DNA from: Acidobacteriota bacterium
GTDB lineage: Bacteria; Acidobacteriota; Terriglobia; Terriglobales; Acidobacteriaceae
Assembly: GCA_021799405.1 (NCBI GenBank)
Contig: JAJZAL010000234.1
Location: forward strand, 1-8,240
DNA length: 8,240 nt
Direction: 5' to 3'
The stretch's first letter is position 1, and every line of letters begins with the position of its first letter. This document shows, one piece after another, positions 1-5,996 of the stretch. A model generated the notes under the pieces. It was not told the origin of the DNA and did no database searches. It saw only the letters and a program-made list of their open reading frames with translations. The position numbers and the translations under genes were made by a program.

Positions 1-13
1 ATGCTCAATCTAG

Positions 14-31
14 GGAGGCTCTGCACAAGTT
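14..31 (+). repeat. IS5 left terminal inverted repeat
   Basis: GGAGGCTCTGCACAAG begins the element. It pairs with the right end, sharing an uninterrupted GCTCTGC core. Confidence 0.75.
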
Positions 32-80
32 CTGCATCCGCGTCCTGATTGATTAATCCGATAGGAGTGAGGTGGGAGCG

Positions 81-1040
81 ATGAAGCAGCGGAGTCTGGC
101 GAGTCAGGGTGTGTTCGAGAAGTACGGGCGTAAGAGTCGTCGCGAGGTATTTCTGGACGAGATGGAGCAGATCGTTCCGTGGTCAGCGCTGGAGGCGCTG
201 GTGCGTCCGCACTATGCGAAGGCGGGCAAGGGGCGGCAGCCGGTGGGATTGTCGATCATGCTGCGGACCTACTTCGTGCAGCAGTGGTTCAACCTGTCGG
301 ACCCTGGTGTGGAAGAGGCGATGTACGAGTCGGCGGCGCTGCGGCGGTTCGTGGGCGTCGATCTTGGCATGGCCCCGGCACCGGACGAAACGACGATCCT
401 GCGCTTCCGTCATCTGCTGGAGAAGCACGATCTGGGTGGGTTGATGCTGGAGGCGGTGAACGTGCATCTGGAGGCCAGGGGCATCAAGATCGCGACCGGC
501 ACGATCGTCGATGCGACCATTCTCCATGCGCCTTCGTCGACCAAGAACGCAAGCGGCGAGCGCGACCCGGAGATGCATCAGACCCGGAAAGGAAACCAGT
601 GGTACTTCGGGTTGAAGGCGCACGTCGGCGTGGACAGCAAGGAGGGCCACGTCCACTCGGTGGCGACCAGCGCGGCCAGCGTGGCCGACTGCCACATGCT
701 GCCGGAGTTGTTGCATGGCGAGGAGCGCAAAGTGTGGGGTGATGGAGGCTATCAGGGCCAGACCGACGTCATCAAAGAAGCTGCACCGAAGGCCCAGGAC
801 ATGACCTGCAAGCGCACGAAGTTCAAGAACTATGTGGATGAGTTACAGCGCAAGAAGAACCGGAGCAAGTCCAGCGTGCGGGCCAAGGTGGAACATGTGT
901 TCCGCATCCTGAAGCGTGTGTTCGGCTTCGACAAGGTGAGATACCGCGGCATCGCCAAGAACCACCACCGGCTGTGCGCCAACTTCGCCCTGGTCAATCT
1001 CTACCTCCACCGCAAACGCCTGGCTGTGCTCGGGCAGTAG
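81..1040 (+). CDS. IS5-family DDE transposase
   Basis: This is the transposase that cuts and joins the surrounding IS5 element. The 319-residue product has the usual IS5 layout. An N-terminal region with a VPWSALEALVRPHY block precedes the core. The catalytic acidic triad is visible as D144 in TIVDATI, D221 in WGDGGYQG and E271 in RAKVEHVFRILKR; the last segment carries the family's Y/R-E-K signature region. Length and domain order are normal and there is no frameshift, so the protein is probably active. I chose ATG 81 because GAGG lies 8 bases upstream and related transposases begin at MKQ; an in-frame GTG at 72 would add three residues. A strong hairpin follows the stop codon. Confidence 0.93.
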   Translation: MKQRSLASQGVFEKYGRKSRREVFLDEMEQIVPWSALEALVRPHYAKAGKGRQPVGLSIMLRTYFVQQWFNLSDPGVEEAMYESAALRRFVGVDLGMAPAPDETTILRFRHLLEKHDLGGLMLEAVNVHLEARGIKIATGTIVDATILHAPSSTKNASGERDPEMHQTRKGNQWYFGLKAHVGVDSKEGHVHSVATSAASVADCHMLPELLHGEERKVWGDGGYQGQTDVIKEAAPKAQDMTCKRTKFKNYVDELQRKKNRSKSSVRAKVEHVFRILKRVFGFDKVRYRGIAKNHHRLCANFALVNLYLHRKRLAVLGQ

Positions 1041-1041
1041 T

Positions 1042-1075
1042 GTGCCTGGAGGCCCGAAAATCGGCCTCCAGACAC
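1042..1075 (+). other. Hairpin after the IS5 transposase gene
   Basis: CTGGAGGCC (1046-1054) pairs perfectly with GGCCTCCAG (1063-1071) around an 8-nt loop. The outer GTG/CAC extends the stem after one mismatch. It starts just after the transposase stop codon. No T-run follows, so it is either a non-canonical terminator or a structure that blocks read-through from neighbouring transcription. Confidence 0.55.
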
Positions 1076-1155
1076 TAAAACACAACCGCAAACGACCTTC
1101 GCAGCCTCCATCAACCCCGCCACGAGGAACAGATCGTCGCCGTCAAGAAATCAGC

Positions 1156-1173
1156 ACCCTGCGCAGAGCTTCT
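1156..1173 (-). repeat. IS5 right terminal inverted repeat
   Basis: On the minus strand this end reads AGAAGCTCTGCGCAGG and matches the left end at 13 of 18 positions. The adjacent SGNH-like reading frame switches from native sequence to IS sequence at base 1174/1175, which supports the position. Confidence 0.75.
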
Positions 1174-1174
1174 C

Positions 1175-1558
1175 TAAGGCAATGGAGGACCCGGTCAGCA
1201 CAATTCTATAGGTACCAGGAGGCTTCGATCCGCACCCCTCATCGGTCCGGTAGCCGCAACTATTAAATCTGTATTCAGCTAGCTCTCCTTCCGGGACCTT
1301 ATCTATGCAGGTAGAGTTCGGAATCGCGCGCACGCCGACTTGAGGGTCTTTGTAATTGAAGCAGCTCGTGTATGAGGTCTTTACTGAGGAAAGCATCCAT
1401 CGCGCGATCAACTCTAGGGAGCCAACACTGGCAACGATCGTAAGCAAACTTATCAGCGGCAGAAGAATCCAGTCACGCCGCGGTAACTTTTGCTCGCTGT
1501 CGTCTCCTACGCGATCAAGAGACGCCCTGCCTTCAGAAGCGATTCGCTCATCCTTCAT
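1175..1558 (-). pseudogene. SGNH-like membrane-anchored protein, 5' part only, truncated by IS5
   Basis: ATG 1558 has GAGGTG at a normal distance upstream. The preserved 128 residues show a polar N-terminus and one hydrophobic segment at about residues 30-50 (WILLPLISLLTIVASVGSLEL). A luminal part follows, containing NSCGYRT (99-105), GCG and GTYRIVLTGSSIAL (115-128). The last element resembles block I of SGNH/GDSL-type acyl esterases and acyltransferases. At GCC TTA the frame runs into the IS5 right end and stops at 1151 after eight IS-encoded residues, so the catalytic Asp-x-x-His end is lost. It is paralogous to the gene just upstream and is the last member of the ACP-FkbH operon. The SGNH assignment rests on the pattern and on context. 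Confidence 0.75.
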
Positions 1559-1616
1559 ACGAGCACCTCATCTCTGGCCGCCAGGAAGAGGCTGTGTCCA
1601 TAGTCAATTGCCTTTC

Positions 1617-2139
1617 TCAAATGTAGTCCGGGCTAGCCGGCTGAAAACGCTGAAGTTCTGCGCAATCACATGCGACGCCCTCGACCAGATGCCTCGAGAA
1701 GTTCCGCCTTACGACCCGTATATTGCGAGATATCCTTAGGCAGCCAGACTGCGACGGTCTTTTCCATTGGAACGTCTTCGCCAAGTTCAACCGACGCGTC
1801 CGCCAGTACCGTTCTGTAGACTCCTGTGGACCTCGGCCCGCACCCCAGAAAGGTACGATGACCACAGCTATTCAGGCAGTGCTCCTTTCCTGGTATCTCA
1901 TGGTTGTCGCCGCCCCGGCACGCTTCCTTCGTGTAGCCTCGTATCTCGGCGGAGCTGTCATGCACCAGGGCGTAAATGGTCTCTCCCCCCTGAGGGAACA
2001 GACGCCGGACGATCAACTCCTTCGATCCCAGAACAACAGCGATTGTGAACAGGGTGAGCAGGAGCGGCAGAAACCAGTCACGTCGCAGCAGATCCGCCTC
2101 CTTGACCTCCTCATGTCCGCTCGTGTTGGACGGCGTCAT
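1617..2139 (-). pseudogene. SGNH-like membrane-anchored protein, second tandem copy, frameshifted and truncated
   Basis: The ATG at 2139 overlaps the FkbH-type gene's TGA as ATGA, a sign of translational coupling. The frame runs 157 residues to a stop at 1666. It shares LRRDWFLPLLLTLFTIAVV..GSKELIVR, LNSCGHRT, GCG and GVYRTVL with the downstream copy, including the transmembrane segment (about 22-44). In place of the GSS of block I it has ADAS (113-116), so the presumed nucleophile region is altered. Near 1680-1692 family-like sequence appears to continue in another frame (EGVACDCAELQRFQ...SPDYI) until a TGA at 1617. This points to a frameshift followed by decay. Intact relatives should be more than twice as long. 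Function is inferred, not shown. Confidence 0.65.
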
Positions 2140-4064
2140 GCGGATGCATTCTCCATCGCCGAAAAACCCTGCGAGACAACCTCCATGGGAGCAATCTCCG
2201 GATCAGCTTCCTCCACCAGCAACTCCCAGCGCGTCAAGCCGGAATCGTCCTCGTGAATTTTGGTAAAACCGAGTTTAGCGTAGTGGTCAACCACCAACTT
2301 GTTGTGGTCCGTAGGCACAAACACTCCGGCCAGCTTGCGAACGCCAGATGCGCGCGCGTGGGCCAGGATCTCACGCAACACCATGTGTTCCACCTTGCGC
2401 CCCAGCACACGGCAGCTCATCAGCCAGGTATCGATGTCCCATACACCGCACTCGACCAGCCTGCAAATCACAACGCTGATCATGCCGTTATCGCCGAAGA
2501 TGTCGGCGAGGCGGACCTGGAGGGTGAAGACGTCCGGGGCGTTCTCAGCCGCAGCAACCTCTGGATCGGTATAGCGGCGCGTCGTGAGATTGTATTGGTT
2601 GGATTTGTTGATGAGCTGAACGATGCGTGCTCTGCCCGTCGCATCGAAGGGCTGGAAGGTGATGGTCATGTTCAGCGAGGCAAGATAGGCATCCACGCCA
2701 CCAACCTGCTTCTGCAGGCTGACGCGGCGTGCGTTGTCCTGATAAAAGCCTGCGCGTTGCAGATCTTCGGAGGCAAAGCCGATGGCCTCGAAGTAGCCTC
2801 CAGCAGCCAGCGTTCTAGCGTAGTAGGCAGGATCTTCGGGAAGCTCTGGCACAGAGACTTGCGGAAGCAGCTTGCGTACCAGCCCGCGCTCGGCCGGATT
2901 GTCATCGAGAAAGACCATCGCATCCAGACCCAGCGAGAGCTCCTCGGCGATGGCTCGAATATTGGTGGCCTTGTCGTTCCAGTTTGCTTGGAAGACGGCT
3001 ATGTGGTCGAGCTTAAGGAGCATCTCAGGATGTCTCTCGAACGGTGCACGCGCCACCTCGTCTGTGTTCTTCGACGCCACTGCAAGGACAATTCCACGCT
3101 GCCGCAGCTCCAGCGCAAGACGTTGTATTGCCAGGTGCGCCTCTCCCCGGGCATCGCCCTGCGCAACCTTGATGCCATCCAGCCCATCGTCTCCGATCAC
3201 TCCACCCCAGACCGTATTGTCCAGATCGAGGATCAGAACCTTTCCGCTCTTTCCTCGAATGGCGGCAACCGTGCGGCATACGTGATCAGCATAGAGCGGA
3301 ATCAGTTCGTCCGAAAAAGAAAACTTGGCCATGTTCCAAAGCTGCGGATTGTGCCAATCGGCTAGGCCCACGGTTTCTGCGAGCCCGGCGACATCAAGCA
3401 ATACATCGCCCGAAGCATGGACAAAGGCGACCAGCTCGCGGTTGACGCTATCGATAAGACTTCTTAGCGTTCCAGGCAGCGCCCGGTCCAGGCTGCCAAA
3501 GACCGTCTCCGCGGGCGGAGCAAAACTCTGAAAGATACAAACGGCATTGGAGTTCGCCTTGATGCCGTTGCGCAGAGCCTGAAGGTAGCCCAGGGCGCCT
3601 TGCACGGTGGAGGACGAAGCCTCGGCATCGCCCAAGGATAGCCTGAACGGGAGCGCTCGATAGTCCAGCGCAAATAGCACTGCGTCTGGCTTCGCACGAT
3701 TGACCGCGGAGTCAGCAGCCATGGCCTCTTGCGCCACCTGATCATAGGGGGGCTGTATCACCTCAAGCGCAACACCATGCCGAGCCGCACTTGCCACCAG
3801 CGCCGGCACAATCAAATCTATGGTCGAATTGCTCAGCACCGCGAGCCGGAACGGCGTCAACGGAGTCAGGGGTCTGCCGTCTAAACGCGCCTTGCTAATT
3901 GCCTTGGCCAATTTGGTCAACTGATTCAAGTCCAGCGCGCACATCGCCAGCCCCTGCAGTTCAGCCCCAAGCGGGCCGTGGAAATCTCCCAAGGTCTTCA
4001 GCCTCTCGGAAAATTCCGGAGGCACACGCGGAAGCCACTGCATTCGAGAATAGATCGAATTCAT
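2136..4064 (-). CDS. FkbH-type HAD-IIIC family protein with C-terminal GNAT-like domain
   Basis: FkbH-family proteins build short acyl-carrier-protein thioesters. The characterised members take 1,3-bisphosphoglycerate, remove phosphate and load glyceryl onto ACP. This 642-residue protein has an N-terminal segment containing a Rossmann-like stretch (RLAVLSNSTIDLIVPAL). The HAD core follows, with the nucleophile motif DLDNTVWGG (280-288), motif II in VASKN (about 329-333), the conserved Lys in NWNDK (361-365) and acidic motif FLDDNPAERG (385-394). The C-terminal part holds KSNQYNLTTRRY, DNGMISVVI and SCRVLGRKVEH, as in other FkbH proteins. I chose ATG 4064, preceded by a GGGGG run, over TTG 4124, which would add 20 basic, low-similarity residues. 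No Cys lies in the DLDNTVWGGVIGDDG stretch, so the acyl group handled may differ from glyceryl. ACP lies 65 bp upstream and an SGNH-like gene overlaps the stop. Confidence 0.9.
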   Translation of the reverse strand: MNSIYSRMQWLPRVPPEFSERLKTLGDFHGPLGAELQGLAMCALDLNQLTKLAKAISKARLDGRPLTPLTPFRLAVLSNSTIDLIVPALVASAARHGVALEVIQPPYDQVAQEAMAADSAVNRAKPDAVLFALDYRALPFRLSLGDAEASSSTVQGALGYLQALRNGIKANSNAVCIFQSFAPPAETVFGSLDRALPGTLRSLIDSVNRELVAFVHASGDVLLDVAGLAETVGLADWHNPQLWNMAKFSFSDELIPLYADHVCRTVAAIRGKSGKVLILDLDNTVWGGVIGDDGLDGIKVAQGDARGEAHLAIQRLALELRQRGIVLAVASKNTDEVARAPFERHPEMLLKLDHIAVFQANWNDKATNIRAIAEELSLGLDAMVFLDDNPAERGLVRKLLPQVSVPELPEDPAYYARTLAAGGYFEAIGFASEDLQRAGFYQDNARRVSLQKQVGGVDAYLASLNMTITFQPFDATGRARIVQLINKSNQYNLTTRRYTDPEVAAAENAPDVFTLQVRLADIFGDNGMISVVICRLVECGVWDIDTWLMSCRVLGRKVEHMVLREILAHARASGVRKLAGVFVPTDHNKLVVDHYAKLGFTKIHEDDSGLTRWELLVEEADPEIAPMEVVSQGFSAMENASA

Positions 4065-4129
4065 CAATACCCCCGGCCCCAAACCTGAGAAGCCACCCCG
4101 ACCACAACGAGTGCTCGCCCGCAATGCTC

Positions 4130-4369
4130 CTAGACCCGCGCCTTAATCAGTTGCACAAGGTCGCCCACGTTCTCCAGCTTCCCAACCTCCGAGGTGGAAA
4201 ACTTGATTTTGAAAGCCTTCTCAATGGTCAGCATCAGGCGGATATGCGTCAGGCTATCCCAACCATCCACATCCTTGGCAGTTAGCTCCGGCTTGATGCG
4301 GAGCGCATCGTCATCAAACACGTCTTCAAATATCGCCGTTAATCGGGCATAAATCTGCGTTTCATCCAT
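4130..4369 (-). CDS. Acyl carrier protein (phosphopantetheine-binding)
   Basis: This 79-residue acidic helical protein carries the attachment motif DGWDSLTHIRLML. Ser39 in DSL is the expected site for 4'-phosphopantetheine. It would hold the acyl group loaded by the FkbH-type enzyme encoded next downstream. ATG 4369 is preferred because GAGGA sits nine bases upstream; a TTG at 4393 would add eight residues. Length is normal for a discrete ACP. It is the first gene of the minus-strand ACP-FkbH-SGNH operon and is not next to fatty-acid synthesis genes, so it is a pathway-specific carrier, not the housekeeping AcpP. I do not see a convincing promoter upstream; only a weak TAGCAT box is present. 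Confidence 0.9.
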   Translation of the reverse strand: MDETQIYARLTAIFEDVFDDDALRIKPELTAKDVDGWDSLTHIRLMLTIEKAFKIKFSTSEVGKLENVGDLVQLIKARV

Positions 4370-4732
4370 TCTGAAAAGTCCTCGGAAGTTCAATCCAAAT
4401 GCTACACCAACCCACGGCAGAGAGTGTCGGCGATGTTAACATGCCCGGGACATGGCGGAGGGCTTAAGGCAGAGCCCATTGACCCGACCAAGAGGCAGTC
4501 CCAGGCGGCAGCGTAATCTGCATCGTGCTGTTCAAAATATCCCTCAACCCTCTTTCGGGCGCCCCACATCCAGCCTTTCCGCCTCGTAATAAGGCGGATG
4601 CCCCACATCTCGCTCTTTGAGATGTGGGTTTGCAGGATGCCCGTGTTCCTCCATCGCGGCACGGCTAGCCCAACTTCCGCAGCTTGAGAGGCAAGTCTTT
4701 TTCTTTCCAATGTGGACATATCGAAGTCTTCA
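4370..4732. other. Intergenic region without a convincing gene
   Basis: About 360 bases separate the ACP gene from transposon debris. A minus-strand frame is open through most of it, but its composition is low-similarity and its 5' part overlaps the transposase remnant in a different frame. I therefore do not call it a gene. It contains the CCCCACATC/GATGTGGG inverted-repeat motif (4561-4628) and an imperfect palindrome CATGCCCGGGACATG (about 4440-4454). The ACP operon promoter should lie in this stretch. Confidence 0.5.
4562..4628. repeat. Intergenic inverted-repeat cluster of the GATGTGGGG type
   Basis: CCCACATCTC (4602-4611) and GAGATGTGGG (4619-4628) form a perfect 10-bp stem with a 7-base loop. 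A further direct copy CCCCACATC starts at 4562. GCCTCGTAATAAGGC (4581-4595), between them, is itself a small hairpin. The arrangement is like a REP/BIME-type dispersed repeat. Its copy number in the genome cannot be seen from here. Confidence 0.55.
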
Positions 4733-4879
4733 CTACAACTCTGCAAATTCGATGTGAGCAGGAATTTGCAGGCCGAGCCGCTGAAGCAAGATGGCCTGGT
4801 GGTCGGTGGGTCGGCTGACGCAGCGCTTGCGGATCGAGACGCCGGTGCGCGTGGGCAGCACGACCCCTTCACCCTTCTT
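4733..4879 (-). pseudogene. C-terminal remnant of a transposase (possibly IS1634-like)
   Basis: Minus-strand sequence reads KKGEGVVLPTRTGVSI, then RKRCVSRPTDHQAILLQRLG and LQIPAHIEFAEL, to a TAG at 4733. The R-C-V-(S/T)-R-P-T..Q..LL.RLGL.(I/L)P pattern resembles the C-terminal tail of IS4/IS1634-superfamily transposases. There is no start codon, and the frame is continuous with that of the upstream toxin, separated only by the toxin's own stop codon. No catalytic residues remain. The family is uncertain, and the segment could alternatively be the tail of another unrecognised protein. Confidence 0.45.
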
Positions 4880-5179
4880 CTAGCTGAGCGGGGCGCGGGC
4901 TCCGTGACGGATATGGACGATCAGCACGCGGTTTGAGCGATGGTCGATGCGGTAGAGGATGCGATAGATGTGGGGCTTGTTGCCGTAGTGGAGGAAGCGG
5001 AGGTTTGCATCGTAGCGAGTAAGGGTTCCGCGGTCGGGGAGGGTGGCGAGCTTTTCGATGGGGGCCTGAAGGCCGTCAAACCAGCGGGCTGCGGCTTGCG
5101 AGTCGGCGGCGTGGATGGCGGCGAAGATCTGGCCGAGGTCGCGCTCGGCGCGGCCTGAGAACTCTACACTATAAGCCAT
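4880..5179 (-). CDS. RelE/ParE-family toxin of a type II toxin-antitoxin system
   Basis: The 99-residue protein begins MAYSVEFSGRAERDLGQIF and continues with the helical ARWFDGLQAPIEKLATLPDRGT segment. It ends in the strands RFLHYGNKPHIYRILYRID and VLIVHIRHGAR, the normal RelE/ParE fold order and length. Members either cleave ribosome-bound mRNA (RelE) or poison gyrase (ParE); the sequence alone does not decide. The start is ATG 5179, overlapping the antitoxin 3' end by 11 bases. An open frame extending upstream to 5344 is only low-complexity shadow of the antitoxin. The gene appears intact. Directly after its stop the same frame runs into a transposase remnant, so the locus sits beside mobile-element scars. 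Confidence 0.9.
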   Translation of the reverse strand: MAYSVEFSGRAERDLGQIFAAIHAADSQAAARWFDGLQAPIEKLATLPDRGTLTRYDANLRFLHYGNKPHIYRILYRIDHRSNRVLIVHIRHGARAPLS

Positions 5180-5453
5180 GTTGCTTGCGTAGCTGCTCGA
5201 AGACTTTGGCGGCGGGGCGGGTGCGGTTGGCGGCGAGGTCGGCATCACCCTGGCGGACGCCCTCGCGCTCGCTTGCGGCGGCGACGATGTCGAGGAGCCG
5301 CTGGTAGGCGGCGGCGGAGAGGACGGTCGCTTCGGCTTTGCCATTGACGGTGAGGATGATGGGGCGACCGGTTTTCTTGATCTGCTTCATCATTTTGACG
5401 GAGTTGTTGCGGAAGGTGGTGAGGGGCTGGATGTCCTGGGTGATGTCGAGCAT
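5169..5453 (-). CDS. Phd/YefM-family antitoxin
   Basis: The 94-residue product starts MLDITQDIQPLTTFRNNS and continues VKMMKQIKKTGRPIILTVNG. This is the typical Phd/YefM N-terminal DNA-binding fold, followed by KAEATVLSAAAYQRLLD. Its C-terminal half is charged and helical and should wrap the cognate toxin. It neutralises the RelE/ParE-type toxin encoded immediately downstream with an 11-base overlap. By family precedent it also represses the shared promoter. GGAGG lies five bases before ATG 5453. No clear operator palindrome is evident in the short upstream stretch. Confidence 0.92.
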   Translation of the reverse strand: MLDITQDIQPLTTFRNNSVKMMKQIKKTGRPIILTVNGKAEATVLSAAAYQRLLDIVAAASEREGVRQGDADLAANRTRPAAKVFEQLRKQHGL

Positions 5454-5610
5454 GGCGGCCTCCGTAGAGGTAGCTTATCGCACCTTTTGAGGTCCTGCGC
5501 GGACGGCGAGGGGCTTCGCGTGGCTGTCGGTTGTGGGGTGAGCTGGGGCGAGAAAGGCAGGTTGGCCGTTGCACCTTCATGCGCCAGCTCATGCACCAGC
5601 GCTGCGAACT

Positions 5611-5951
5611 TGCGGCGTAGCATACATCTCCCTGTTCAAAGCATTTCTCCACCCCTGCAGGCTGCTTCCGGACGCTGATCGCAGCGCGCGTCAGGGCCAT
5701 TTTGTTTCCAGAGGGAGCCGCCTTCGTCACTCGCTGCCTCAGGCCGGCGTTCAACAGTTCGCCCGGGCTCACTCCGGCGAGTAACTGGGCAGATAAAACA
5801 CCACAGTCTTTTCCTGGCTCCCTTCCAGCCATTCCTTCACCGCCTTGGAGCGATATTCGCGCAGATTGTCCAGGATCAGGAAAACCCGCTTCTCGCCCAG
5901 ATCCCTCACCGCCATGGCAGCCGCGACTGCCGCTGTCGGTAGCGTCCTATT
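5611..5951 (-). pseudogene. IS630-family transposase, C-terminal remnant with frameshift
   Basis: The minus strand encodes AVRDLGEKRVFLILDNLREY then RSKAVKEWLEGSQEKTVVFY and LPSYSPE, ending in TGA at 5769. The family's next block continues in a second frame as SPGELLNAGLRQRVTKAAP...ISVRKQPAGVEKCFEQGDVCYAA (to about 5611). IS630 DDE transposases normally read YLPSYSPELNP(D/E)E.LNADLK... straight through, so a frameshift separates the two parts. The second catalytic Asp (LILDN) is still visible, and the final Glu region is at the shift. The N-terminal helix-turn-helix and first Asp are missing. No terminal repeats were identified. It is a dead fragment. Confidence 0.85.
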
Positions 5952-5975
5952 AGTGCGTTGCTGCCAAAAGCATTA

Positions 5976-5996
5976 AGGCCACCTATTCGGTGGCCT
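5976..5996. terminator. Hairpin at the end of the 313-residue gene
   Basis: AGGCCACC (5976-5983) and GGTGGCCT (5989-5996) form a perfect 8-bp stem with loop TATTC, overlapping the minus-strand stop codon. The minus-strand tail TTAATGCTTTT is only moderately T-rich, so this is a probable but weak intrinsic terminator. Confidence 0.55.

Larger units (their letters stand above)
14..1173 (+). mobile_element. Complete IS5-family insertion sequence, about 1.16 kb
   Basis: One full-length transposase gene lies between imperfect terminal inverted repeats. The left end starts GGAGGCTCTGCACAAG. Read from the right end inward on the minus strand the sequence is AGAAGCTCTGCGCAGG, with 13 of the first 18 positions matching. 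The flanks are CTAG (10-13) and CTAA (1174-1177). Both fit the YTAR target known for the IS5 subgroup but are not identical, so a simple 4-bp duplication is not preserved. The right boundary is independently fixed: the disrupted minus-strand SGNH-like gene loses homology to its neighbouring paralogue exactly here. The exact end may be one base further out on either side (13/1174). Confidence 0.85.

Noticed and set aside
183..716. Minus-strand open frame inside the IS5 transposase gene
   Set aside because: It is antisense to a gene with a complete DDE triad and is explained by its high GC content.
1103..1109. AGCCTCC as the right end of the IS5 element, matching GGAGGCT at the left end
   Set aside because: Only seven bases match well. 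The flank gives no YTAR, and the SGNH-like gene loses homology at 1174/1175, where a longer repeat match exists.
2253..3365. Long plus-strand open frame of 370 codons
   Set aside because: It lies wholly antisense to the FkbH-type gene, whose frame carries clear family motifs; the plus-strand translation shows no recognisable fold.
4402..4872. Minus-strand open frame of 156 codons upstream of the ACP gene
   Set aside because: It is compositionally odd, crosses the inverted-repeat motif and overlaps the transposase tail in another frame. It looks like repeat-derived non-coding sequence.
5180..5344. N-terminal extension of the toxin
   Set aside because: The extra residues are Pro/Ser/Ala-rich out-of-frame translation of the antitoxin gene; RelE/ParE homology begins at ATG 5179.
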